Source: Ancylobacter vacuolatus
Lineage (GTDB): Bacteria > Pseudomonadota > Alphaproteobacteria > Rhizobiales > Xanthobacteraceae
Direction of reading: 5' to 3'
DNA: 64,000 nucleotides
Assembly: GCF_030813595.1 (NCBI RefSeq)
Contig: NZ_JAUSUH010000008.1
Location: 154,501 to 218,500, forward strand
Part shown: piece after piece, positions 26,333 to 34,385 of the stretch
How the letters are laid out: the number at the start of each line of letters is the position of its first letter
How positions within the stretch are numbered: position 1 is the first letter of the stretch
The notes under the pieces: generated by a model
What the model was told of the DNA's origin: nothing
The model's database searches: none
The model's input: the letters and a program-made list of their open reading frames with translations, nothing else
Position numbers and translations under genes: made by a program

Positions 26333-27561
26333 TGCCCGCCGAACACCAGCGTCTGCACCGGCAGGATCAGCGCCTGGATGCGCAGCAGCAGGGCATGGAC
26401 CAGCGCCACCGTGTCGACGATGTGCAGATAGATCCCGCGCAGCAGGCCGACCTCGCCGGAAGCGATGAGGTCGTGATTGTTGGAATAGGCGTTGGCGGCG
26501 CAGGTTGAGCCGGGCGGAATGCCATCGAGCCCGCCTTCATAGAGCGGTTCGAGGAACACGGTGATGGTGCCCGGCGCGCCGACCTGCTGGGCGTCGACCA
26601 GTTGGTCGCTGGTGCGCAGCTGGCCGGCGGCGATCACATCCTGCACGCTGGTGACCACCATCGGGATGATGGTGAGCGGCTTGGACAGGCAGGTCGCCTC
26701 GGCGATCATGCCGGGCTTCATCACCTGCGCCTCGATCTGGCCGAAGCCGGCGACGAGCCGCTTGCGGCCGGCATCGTCCGGGATCAGCACCCCGGCCGGG
26801 CGCATCAGCGGGTTGACGAGGTCGCCCACCCGCAGCGCGAACTGCTCCACTTGCCCCGAGACGCCGGCGCGGATGACGGTCTTGGCCAGTTCCACCTCGG
26901 CCTGGGCGAGTGCCGCCTCGGCGCTGGCCTTCTGCGCCGGCAGCAGGGTTTCCAGCCGGATCAGCGCGCCTTCCTTCGCCGCCATCGCTGCCGCGACTGC
27001 GCCCTCTCGGCCGTCGACCCCCACCTGAAGCCGTTCCAGCTCACGGCGCGAGACGACATCGGCATTGCGGGTGTTCAGCTGGGTCTTGGTATCGAGCTCG
27101 TCGCGCGCCTGCTGCAGCGCCTTCTCCGCCTGGGTGATCTGGCCCTGCGCGGCGGCGACATCGGTGCGGGCGACGGTCATCTGCGCGTCGGTCTCCGCGA
27201 TGCGCCGGCGCGCGGTCTCGGCCGCCGCCTTCTGCGCCGCATCGTCGAGCCGGAAGATCGGCTGGCCCTTCTCGATCCGGTCGCTCATGCCGACATAAAT
27301 CTCCGCCACCCGGCCGATGGTTTCCGGCACGATCGGCACAGTGCGGAAATAGGCGGTGACGTTGGTCGCGGAGGGGTGATTGTAGAAGATGATGGTGATG
27401 AGCGTCACCGTCAGCATCAGGCAGGCGGTGATGCCCCAGCGCAGCTCGAACCACACCGAGAACAGAGTGATCTCGCGGCCGATGCGCTTGCCCTGGCCGT
27501 AGCGGCGGTAAAGGTAGTCCGGCAGGACGGTGAGCAGCGAGCAGAGGAGCAGCTCAAGCAT
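26329..27561 (-). CDS. HlyD-family membrane fusion protein
   Basis: 410 residues. It opens with hydrophobic segments (about 1-15 and 43-60) rather than a signal peptide, then a biotinyl-lipoyl/barrel-sandwich half FRTVPIVPETIGRVAEIYVG (about 72-91), a long coiled-coil hairpin (about 105-225) with many Ala, Glu and Gln, and the second half VIRAGVSGQVEQFALRVGD (about 230-248). This resembles the E. coli YiaV/YibH type, which pairs with a small inner-membrane protein. ATG 27561 overlaps the stop of such a small gene by eight bases. No ABC or RND partner is adjacent. The cargo is unknown. Confidence 0.8.
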   Translation of the reverse strand: MLELLLCSLLTVLPDYLYRRYGQGKRIGREITLFSVWFELRWGITACLMLTVTLITIIFYNHPSATNVTAYFRTVPIVPETIGRVAEIYVGMSDRIEKGQPIFRLDDAAQKAAAETARRRIAETDAQMTVARTDVAAAQGQITQAEKALQQARDELDTKTQLNTRNADVVSRRELERLQVGVDGREGAVAAAMAAKEGALIRLETLLPAQKASAEAALAQAEVELAKTVIRAGVSGQVEQFALRVGDLVNPLMRPAGVLIPDDAGRKRLVAGFGQIEAQVMKPGMIAEATCLSKPLTIIPMVVTSVQDVIAAGQLRTSDQLVDAQQVGAPGTITVFLEPLYEGGLDGIPPGSTCAANAYSNNHDLIASGEVGLLRGIYLHIVDTVALVHALLLRIQALILPVQTLVFGGH

Positions 27562-27973
27562 GAGGGCCGGCTCCGGTCGAACCGCCATGGCCAGACGGCG
27601 TATGCGCCCGCTCTTCCCGGGGTTCCGGCGGCAGCCCGGCCACCACCTCGGCGGCGCGGGCGATGCGGTTGAGCGGCGTGCCGAAATCCGGCAGGTCGAC
27701 GAAGGCCAGCAGCAGCGCGATCACCCAGAGCGCGTGGTTATGGGTAAACAGCGCCAGCAGGCAGAGCACCGCGACGACCTCGAATTGCAGCTTCTGGCCG
27801 CGATGGGCCATGCGCTCGGGCAGCGAATGCACATGCAGGAAGGCGACGCCCGCCAGCAGCACCGAGCCGATCAGCGTGATGGTGGCGATCACCATCAGGA
27901 TATCGGTGCTGCCCGGCGCGGTGATGAAGAAGGGCAGGTGCTCGATGGCGGCACCATGGGGCAGGGACGTCAT
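27554..27973 (-). CDS. Small inner-membrane protein paired with the HlyD-like gene
   Basis: 139 residues. Three hydrophobic helices (about 25-45, 65-80, 81-93) are followed by a cytoplasmic Pro/Glu-rich tail. Its place before a YiaV/YibH-like HlyD protein, with an eight-base overlap, recalls the DUF3302-HlyD pairs of enterobacteria, although sequence likeness to DUF3302 is not clear. It may anchor or help assemble the fusion protein. ATG 27973 is the first start; the frame ends at 27554. Confidence 0.7.
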   Translation of the reverse strand: MTSLPHGAAIEHLPFFITAPGSTDILMVIATITLIGSVLLAGVAFLHVHSLPERMAHRGQKLQFEVVAVLCLLALFTHNHALWVIALLLAFVDLPDFGTPLNRIARAAEVVAGLPPEPREERAHTPSGHGGSTGAGPHA

Positions 27974-28063
27974 GCCATTCTCCAGGGCACGCGCGCGGCA
28001 AGGAAAGCCGCGCTCACGGCGCGGCCGGCCGAATCCACCGGCCAGCCGAGTGGTGCGAATGTA

Positions 28064-28561
28064 CTACTTTCCCCAGGTCAGGAACATCCCCACATCGCCC
28101 GGCATGCCATTGGGCCACTCCACGATCATGGCGGAGAGCCCGTAGCCGGCGGCACGGAGATGGTCGCGCCAGAGTTCAAAGGCCTGGCGCGGGCGCCCGG
28201 TCAGCGTATCCGTCCAGCTGGCGTCGCCATTGTTGACCGCGCGGCCGTGGTCGCTGCACAGGGTGTTGGGGAAGCGCATGACCATGATCTCGTTTTCGCC
28301 GCGCTCGGCGGCGGCGCGCAGCTTGATCAGCAGCGTCTCGGTGATCTCGTGCAGCTTGACCGGCGTGAGGTCGATCGGCTGCGACAGCGTCTTGGCGAGG
28401 TCCTCCTTGGCGCGCCGGGCGCGGTCCATCGCCTCCACGGCCTCGTTCATCTTCGCCAGCGTGACCTTGTCCATATAGCCGCGCAGATCGGCGGCGGACA
28501 TGAAGCTCTCATCGCCGAGGTGCTGGTGCGGCCCGCCGGTCGGGCTGGTGGTGTCGCTCAT
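28064..28561 (-). CDS. Conserved-looking protein of unknown function
   Basis: 165 residues, not recognised. It has no signal peptide or membrane segment. The middle (about 25-85) is charged and helical (MDKVTLAKMNEAVEAMDRAR and following), possibly a coiled coil. The C-terminal part has conserved-looking features: MRFPNTLCSDHGRAVNN and, near the end, AMIVEWPNGMPGDVGMFLTW, which could be a small alpha/beta domain. It lies 45 bp upstream of the stop-to-start gap with ppk2 on the same strand, so it may share a transcript with ppk2 and the HlyD-like pair. Confidence 0.6.
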   Translation of the reverse strand: MSDTTSPTGGPHQHLGDESFMSAADLRGYMDKVTLAKMNEAVEAMDRARRAKEDLAKTLSQPIDLTPVKLHEITETLLIKLRAAAERGENEIMVMRFPNTLCSDHGRAVNNGDASWTDTLTGRPRQAFELWRDHLRAAGYGLSAMIVEWPNGMPGDVGMFLTWGK

Positions 28562-28606
28562 CGTCTCGCTCCTTGGTCGCTGCCGCCAATGGCGGATGGG
28601 TGATTT

Positions 28607-29407
28607 TCAGAAGATCGCCGGGACGTGGTGGCGCACGTCTTCCGGTTCCACATAGTCCTTCGGCTTTTGCCGCTTCGGCAGGGTGATCTTGTCGCGCTTT
28701 GGCGCCTCATAGGGCACCTTGGACAGAAGATGGCTGATGACGTTCAGCCGCATCCGCTTCTTGTCGTCGGAGGCGGCGACATACCAGGGCGCCCAGGCGC
28801 TGTCGGAGGCGGCGAACATCGCGTCGCGGGCGCGCGAATAGTCGTACCAGCGGCCATAGGATTTGAGGTCCATTGGCGAGAGCTTCCAAATCTTGCGCGG
28901 GTCGTGGATGCGCTGCTCCATCCGCCGGGTCTGTTCTTCCGGGCTCACCTCCAGCCAGTATTTGAGCAGGATGACGCCGGATTCGACGATCACCTTCTCG
29001 ACGGCGGAGATGGTGTCGAGAAACTTCTCGGCCTGGGTTTCGGTGCAGAAGCCCATCACCCGCTCGACCCCGCAGCGGTTGTACCAGGAGCGGTCGAAGA
29101 TCACGATCTCACCCGCCGCCGGCAGATGCGGCATGTAGCGCTGGGCGTACATCTGCGATTTTTCCCGCTCGCTGGGGGCAGGGAGGGCGACGACGCGGAA
29201 CACGCGCGGGCTCACCCGCTCGGTGATGGCCTTGATGACGCCACCTTTGCCGGCGCCGTCGCGCCCCTCGAACAGCACGCAGATCTTGGCGCCAGTCGCC
29301 TTCGCCCATTCCTGCAGGGCGACCAGCTCGCCGTGCAGCCGCTTGAGTTCCTTGTCATAGGCCTTGCGGGAGAGGGATTCTGACGTGTCGAGGGTCGCCT
29401 TTTTCAT
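28607..29407 (-). CDS. ppk2: Polyphosphate kinase 2
   Basis: 266 residues, a single-domain PPK2. It transfers phosphate between polyphosphate and nucleotides, in many members using polyphosphate to make GTP or ATP. Walker A is FEGRDGAGKGG (about 46-56), Walker B and the following loop are VIFDRSWYNRCGVERVMGF (about 102-120), and the lid region includes EEQTRRMEQRIHDPRKIWKL. The end, KRDKITLPKRQKPKDYVEP, is typical. ATG 29407 with AAAGGG nine bases upstream is chosen; an upstream in-frame ATG adds 24 residues with no likeness to PPK2. It leads the minus-strand group ppk2, unknown protein, membrane protein, HlyD-like protein. Confidence 0.93.
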   Translation of the reverse strand: MKKATLDTSESLSRKAYDKELKRLHGELVALQEWAKATGAKICVLFEGRDGAGKGGVIKAITERVSPRVFRVVALPAPSEREKSQMYAQRYMPHLPAAGEIVIFDRSWYNRCGVERVMGFCTETQAEKFLDTISAVEKVIVESGVILLKYWLEVSPEEQTRRMEQRIHDPRKIWKLSPMDLKSYGRWYDYSRARDAMFAASDSAWAPWYVAASDDKKRMRLNVISHLLSKVPYEAPKRDKITLPKRQKPKDYVEPEDVRHHVPAIF

Positions 29408-29548
29408 CGGTCTTGCCCTTTCAGTACAGATACGCCAGCGCCGGCCCGCGCCGGAGAGGAGACGTGGCCCTACGACCATACCTTAGCCGGCGCGCGCGGC
29501 GCGACTTTGATTTTAGGCAAGCGCGAAGAGGGGTGGAAGGGCCGCCGT

Positions 29549-31135
29549 TCAGCCGCCGGAAGCCGCCGCCTCCAGTGGGGCGATCTGCAGCGACTGGAAC
29601 TGGATTTCACCCGAGGCGAACTGCTCCGAGGTGGAGCGCGAATCGTGGAACAGCCGCAGCCGCTGGGCGGCGCAGCGGCCATTATTCGGGATGGTGATGT
29701 CGAAGGAGAAGGGTCGCCAGGTGCGCGGGGCACCCAAAAGCTGGCCCGACTGGGCGGCCACCGTCCCGGAAGGATAGCACAGCACCTGCCAGACCATGCC
29801 GCGCTTGGACGACATCAGCCCCTTCTGTTCACCTGAGAAGCGGTAGCTGCCGGGCCGGAGGAAGGTGACCTGCTCCATCGAGGCGGACCTCACCCGGCCG
29901 ACACCGAAGCGGATGCGCAACACCCGGCCGGCAACGTCGTCGCCGCGCGGCTGCAGGTCGATGAAGGCATTCACAGCGCGCGCCACGTTCCAGTTGAAGG
30001 GGAGGTTGCCGGGGTTCTGGGCGAAATCGAGATTATTGACCGGCCGAACCTTCAGCGCCTCAGCCTCGGGCAGCATTTGCAGCCAGATATTGTAGGCGCC
30101 CTCGGCCCGCTTTTCGGCCGCGATGCGGGCGCGCAGAAGCGGCACGAGCTCGGGCTCGCTTGGCGGGCTGCCGGAGTCCTTGAGGTCCTGGAGCAGGGCG
30201 AGCGGCGCGTCCGAGGCGGCGAGCTTGCTGCCCATGCTCCGCAGGAACAGCCCGCGCCAGCTCGGATTCTCGACGAGCGCCGCCACCAGCGCCTTGCGGC
30301 CCTCGGGCGAGAGCGACAGGGAGTTGAGATAGCTGAGCGTGTACTCGTTCAGCGCCGGGCGGGTGCGCAGCAGCACATCGGCCATCCGCACCACGCCGGC
30401 ATAATCGCCTTGCTCATAGTCCTGGTGCATCAGCCAGAAGGCCGCGACGGTCTCGCGGCGCGAGCGGGCCACCGCCTCCAGCATGGCCTGGCGGCTGGTG
30501 GCGAGGTCGTCCGACGTATCGCCCGTCAGCCGCCAGGCGGAGGCGTCCAGCGGGGCACCGGCGAGGATGCGGGTGGCGAGATCGCGGAGGGTGGCGCGCA
30601 TGGCCGGGAGGTCTTCCGGCGCCGCCGGCGGCGGCGGCGCCGCCGCGTCGGCGGCGTCAGCCGCTTCCGGTTCGGCAGCTTCGGGCGGCGTGAGCGAGGC
30701 GGCGTGCTCGCGCGCTTGCCGCGCCAGGGAGTCTGCATCGTCGGCCGCCGCGGGTGGCAGGCCGGCATCTTCCGTCTGTTCGCCTCCGGCGGTGGTCGCG
30801 GTTGCGGTCGCGGCGGCCGTCGCGGCTTGCTCCGCCTGGCCCGCAGCCTGTTCTGCCTCCTGCGCCGTGGCGGTGGCGAACCGGGCCCGCTCCTGGCCCG
30901 CCAGCGTCAGCAGGGCGCGCGGATGCTCGGGATGCAGCGCCAGCGCCAGCTCGGGATGGCGCTCGGCCAGCGCCATGGGCAGCGAGGTGGTCGCGATCAG
31001 GGCGGCGAGAAGCAGCGCGCCCGCGCCGATCCCGGCGCAGCGCCAGGGGTGGACGGCGAGGGCGAGGCGCAGCGTGCGCAGCCAGACGAAGCGGGGGCGC
31101 GGCGGCGACCGGCGCGGGCGTGGCGGCTTGCTCAT
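29549..31135 (-). CDS. Large membrane-anchored protein of the polysaccharide export operon, function unknown
   Basis: 528 residues. After a very basic N-terminus (PRPRRSPPRPR) there is one hydrophobic segment (about 35-53), so most of the protein is periplasmic. Residues about 85-160 are a low-complexity linker rich in Ala, Glu, Thr and Pro. A helical, TPR-like part (about 170-365) includes HQDYEQGDYAGVVRMADVLL. The last 150 residues look like a beta-sandwich, possibly carbohydrate-binding (LRIRFGVG ... FLRPGSYRFSGEQKGL ... WRPFSFDITIPNNG). ATG 31135 overlaps the stop of the J-domain-like gene as ATGA. It is the last gene of the cpsB-wza-wzc operon, so a role in export or chain handling is likely but not shown. 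Confidence 0.7.
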   Translation of the reverse strand: MSKPPRPRRSPPRPRFVWLRTLRLALAVHPWRCAGIGAGALLLAALIATTSLPMALAERHPELALALHPEHPRALLTLAGQERARFATATAQEAEQAAGQAEQAATAAATATATTAGGEQTEDAGLPPAAADDADSLARQAREHAASLTPPEAAEPEAADAADAAAPPPPAAPEDLPAMRATLRDLATRILAGAPLDASAWRLTGDTSDDLATSRQAMLEAVARSRRETVAAFWLMHQDYEQGDYAGVVRMADVLLRTRPALNEYTLSYLNSLSLSPEGRKALVAALVENPSWRGLFLRSMGSKLAASDAPLALLQDLKDSGSPPSEPELVPLLRARIAAEKRAEGAYNIWLQMLPEAEALKVRPVNNLDFAQNPGNLPFNWNVARAVNAFIDLQPRGDDVAGRVLRIRFGVGRVRSASMEQVTFLRPGSYRFSGEQKGLMSSKRGMVWQVLCYPSGTVAAQSGQLLGAPRTWRPFSFDITIPNNGRCAAQRLRLFHDSRSTSEQFASGEIQFQSLQIAPLEAAASGG

Positions 31136-31965
31136 CGGCGGCCCCAGAGAAAGCCCCAGAGCCGGATCCACACAGAAGGCTCCTCGACCTTATGGACGCT
31201 GAGCGGCAGCGGCCGGCGGGCGAGGGCGCTGCCGGAGACCGCGGCACGCGGACCCGACGCCGCTCCGGTGCCGTTTATCGGACGGCCCGAAGCCTTGACC
31301 TGTGGCGCCCTGACCAGTGGCGTCTTGGCCTGTCCCGCCTTGGCCTGTGTCGCCTTCGCCGATCCGGCTTTCCCCAAGGTCGCCTTGCCGCCCCCTGCGC
31401 GGCTGGCACCCGTCCTGCCCGAACCGACCTTGCCGGCCCCCGGCGCGCCGCCATTGGGGCGCGGCCCAGTCGAACCCGAGGGGCGGCTCGATTCGGACCT
31501 TGCGGTGGTGGGCGCGGGCGGGCGACGCAGATCATAGGCGTCGCGCCGTTCCTGTGTCTTGAGGTCCTCCCAGGCGCGCGACACGCGGGCCGCGAAGACT
31601 TCCCGGTCCAGCGGACCGCTGCGCAGCGATTGCAGGTCGGGATGCAGCCAGCGCATCAGCAGCGCCATGTTGTGGCGAAGCTCTTCATGCGTTGAATGCG
31701 GCCCGCCTCCCAGCACGCGGTAGCTGTCGGCATCGCGGCAGAGCAGCGCCTGTTCGATGAAGAAGCCGGCGGCTTCCTGCAACGGTTGCCGGGCGAAGCC
31801 GCTGCGGCGGCTGGCGGCTGCCAGCGTCGCCTCATCACCCACCGCGATGGCGAGCAGGCAGGCGACATCCGGCGGCAGCGGGCGGCCGGGGATGCCGCGC
31901 GCCGAGGCGGGGTCCTTGAATAGGGCGAGCGCGGCATCGAGCGCGTCTGGCTCCGGCATGGTCAC
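31132..31965 (-). CDS. J-domain-like protein in the polysaccharide export operon
   Basis: 277 residues. A J-like motif is present: DSYRVLGGGPHSTHEELR (about 80-97), then LMRWLHPD with the HPD tripeptide (about 103-110), then SRAWEDLKTQERRDAYD (about 128-144). Order and spacing match DnaJ, so the contact with DnaK could be kept. The first 75 residues are Ala/Leu-rich and helical, the region 150-250 is Gly/Ala/Lys/Ser low complexity, and the end PSVWIRLWGFLWGRR is hydrophobic and may touch the membrane. GTG 31965 forms a GTGA overlap with the wzc-like stop; ATG 31959 is the alternative. DnaJ proteins are not part of standard polysaccharide loci. Confidence 0.72.
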   Translation of the reverse strand: MTMPEPDALDAALALFKDPASARGIPGRPLPPDVACLLAIAVGDEATLAAASRRSGFARQPLQEAAGFFIEQALLCRDADSYRVLGGGPHSTHEELRHNMALLMRWLHPDLQSLRSGPLDREVFAARVSRAWEDLKTQERRDAYDLRRPPAPTTARSESSRPSGSTGPRPNGGAPGAGKVGSGRTGASRAGGGKATLGKAGSAKATQAKAGQAKTPLVRAPQVKASGRPINGTGAASGPRAAVSGSALARRPLPLSVHKVEEPSVWIRLWGFLWGRR

Positions 31966-34337
31966 GCCGCTTCGGAGTGGTCGGTCTTGGCGTCGCGGCG
32001 GGCGAATTTGGGCAGCAGGGCTCTTACTCCGCTCAGGCCGCCGCCGGTGGCGCCGGTGCTGCCGGTATCCGTGCCCTGACCGTATTCATAGCCATAGCCG
32101 TAGCCATACCCATAGCCGTAGCCGTAATGGGCGCTCCGGGTGTCGAACTTGGTGAGCACCACACCGATCGTAACGGCGCGGGCGATCTGCAGCCGCCGCA
32201 GCGCATTGCGCGCAATGGCGCGGCGCCCGTCGCCCGAGCCGGTGACGAAGATGGTGGCCTGGGCGGCGGCGCCGAGCAGCTGGGCATCGGCGATGCTGAG
32301 CATGGGCGGGCTGTCGAAGATGAGGAGATCATAGATCTCCAGCCCGACCGAGATCAGGGAGAACACATGGGTGCCGCCCAATATCTCGGCGGCGTTGGGC
32401 GGCAGGGGGCCGGAGGCGAGGAAGTCGAGCGTGGCGAGGTCGGTCGCCTGCACCACGTCATGCAGCGTCGCCATGCCGGTGAGGCAATTGGAGAGGCCGA
32501 CGGCGTTGTCATAGCCGAGCTTGGAGTGCACCGAGGGGCGGCGCAGATCGGCGTCGATCAGCAGCACGCGCTTGCCGGTGATGGCGTAGTGGCGCGCCAG
32601 GGCGATGGCGGTGCTAGACTTGCCTTCCGAGGCGCCAGCGCTGGTGACAACAAGCGTGCGCGGCAGGCCGGTCTCGGTGGAGAACTGCAGCGATGTCGCC
32701 AGCGATCGGTAGGCTTCGGCCACTGCCGATCGTGGATCGCTGAGTTCGGCGACGATCCCCTGCGGGAACTCGGCCCGCGGCACGATGCCGAGAATGGGCA
32801 GGCCTGTGGCCTTTTCGGCGTCCTCCGGGGTGCGGATGCGGTCGTCCAGCAGCTCGATGAGGCTCGCCGCGCCGAAGCCGCAGACCAGGCCGAGCATCAG
32901 CCCGCCGGCGAGCAGCAGCATTGTGCGCGGGTGCGAAGGCCCGCGCGGGGGAATGGCCCGGTCGACGATGAAGACGTTGTTGGTGCCGACGCCGCTGGCG
33001 ACATCCACTTCTTTGAAGCGCTGCAGCAGGTCATTGTAGAGGTTGCGGTTGGAATCGACCTCGCGCTGGAGGATGCCGTACTGGATGCTCTTGCGCTGCA
33101 GCACCAGCACCTCGCCGCGCAGTTCCTCGATCCGCTGGCGCATCTGCGCTTCCTGGTTCGCGGACGATTCAAAGGCCGCCCGCAGCGAATTGCGGATGGT
33201 CGAGACTTCGGTGGCGAGCTGGCGGTCGATCTCGGCGATCTTGTTGGAGATTTCCACCATGGCGGGATAGCCGGGCTTGAAGGTCTCCAGCCCCTCCTCA
33301 TAGTCGCGCCGTAGCTGGTTGCGCTGGGTGCGCAGCCCGTCGATCACGTTGTTGGTCAGCAACTGCGGCAGGTTGATCGCGGTGGAAGCCTCCACCTGCT
33401 TCCAGCTTTCCTCGTCGCGGATGCGGGTGGAGATGAGCTGGCCCAGCGCGGTGTTGGCAGCGGCAAGATTGCTCTCGGCGATCGAGACCTTGTCATTGGT
33501 CTGGACCATGTTCTCGCGCTCGGCAAAGGCGAGCATCCCCCGCTCGGATTCCTCCAGCCGCAGCTTCAGCTGCTTGATCTGGTCCTCAAGGAACACCTTG
33601 GCGTAAGAACTGGCCTCGAAGCGCTTGTCGAGATTGGAGGCGATATAGGCGTCGGCATAGGCATTGGCGATCGACGCCGCGCGGGCGGGTGACGTGTCGG
33701 TGTAGATGATGTCCACGAGGCGTGAGGACGCGACAGGCCGAATATTGACGTCACCCTTGACCCGGTTGACGCTGATGCGGTGATTACGCTCCTGCGCCGC
33801 TGCGGGATCGGTGTCTTCGCTCGGACCCGAGAAGAGCCCGAACAGGCTGCCGATAAGTCCCGGCGAGATCGTGGTGAATTCGGGGCTCTGGTCCAGGCCC
33901 AGCGTCGCCACCACGCGCTCGGACATGGCGCGGCTCTTCAGCAATTCGTACTGGGTCTTCTGGAACTCGGCGCCGCCGCGCTCGGCCGGTGCGAGAACGC
34001 CGCCGTCGACGACCTTGCTGGCCTCGTTGTCGATCTGGATGCGGACATTGGCGGTGTAGAGCGGTGTCGCAAGGAAGCTGTAGACGAGAGCGAGGACGGC
34101 GAAGGCGCCAGCGGTGCACAGGATCAGCATGCGCCATTTCAGGGCGATGCCGATCACGTAGTGGATCGCGGCGGCGAGTTCGGATTCGTGATGGGTGTCG
34201 GGCGCGGCATAGGCGGCGGCACCATAGCCGTAACCATAGCTGTCACGCCCGGCCGGAAGGTTGCGGCCCTCCTGCACAACCGGGAGGTTGCGCTCGTTCC
34301 CGCCCGGCCGCCCGCTCTCCGCCCCCTCGTTCATCAT
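31962..34337 (-). CDS. Wzc/ExoP-type polysaccharide co-polymerase and tyrosine autokinase
   Basis: 791 residues; inner membrane. A Wzz domain lies between two membrane segments (about 70-92 and 450-475), with a long periplasmic coiled coil. The cytoplasmic BY-kinase has Walker A TSAGASEGKSST (about 563-574), Walker A' LLIDADLRRPS (about 590) and Walker B LLIFDSPP (about 667). The C-terminus has a run of seven Tyr-Gly pairs from about 738, the expected tyrosine cluster, coded by a 6-bp repeat. A smaller YGYGYG stretch is near residue 34. It controls chain length and export with the Wza-type protein; the CpsB-like phosphatase upstream should remove its phosphates. ATG 34337 has AGGAAG eight bases upstream. 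Confidence 0.93.
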   Translation of the reverse strand: MMNEGAESGRPGGNERNLPVVQEGRNLPAGRDSYGYGYGAAAYAAPDTHHESELAAAIHYVIGIALKWRMLILCTAGAFAVLALVYSFLATPLYTANVRIQIDNEASKVVDGGVLAPAERGGAEFQKTQYELLKSRAMSERVVATLGLDQSPEFTTISPGLIGSLFGLFSGPSEDTDPAAAQERNHRISVNRVKGDVNIRPVASSRLVDIIYTDTSPARAASIANAYADAYIASNLDKRFEASSYAKVFLEDQIKQLKLRLEESERGMLAFAERENMVQTNDKVSIAESNLAAANTALGQLISTRIRDEESWKQVEASTAINLPQLLTNNVIDGLRTQRNQLRRDYEEGLETFKPGYPAMVEISNKIAEIDRQLATEVSTIRNSLRAAFESSANQEAQMRQRIEELRGEVLVLQRKSIQYGILQREVDSNRNLYNDLLQRFKEVDVASGVGTNNVFIVDRAIPPRGPSHPRTMLLLAGGLMLGLVCGFGAASLIELLDDRIRTPEDAEKATGLPILGIVPRAEFPQGIVAELSDPRSAVAEAYRSLATSLQFSTETGLPRTLVVTSAGASEGKSSTAIALARHYAITGKRVLLIDADLRRPSVHSKLGYDNAVGLSNCLTGMATLHDVVQATDLATLDFLASGPLPPNAAEILGGTHVFSLISVGLEIYDLLIFDSPPMLSIADAQLLGAAAQATIFVTGSGDGRRAIARNALRRLQIARAVTIGVVLTKFDTRSAHYGYGYGYGYGYGYEYGQGTDTGSTGATGGGLSGVRALLPKFARRDAKTDHSEAA
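32082..32126 (-). repeat. Hexanucleotide repeat coding a Tyr-Gly tail
   Basis: About seven copies of GGCTAY (read on the minus strand) encode alternating Tyr and Gly near the C-terminus of the tyrosine kinase. Changes in copy number keep the frame and would change the number of tyrosines. Confidence 0.8.
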
Positions 34338-34385
34338 CCGCTTTTGCTTCCTGTATGGCGCGCGCCGCTACTCGCTCTGGTTGGG

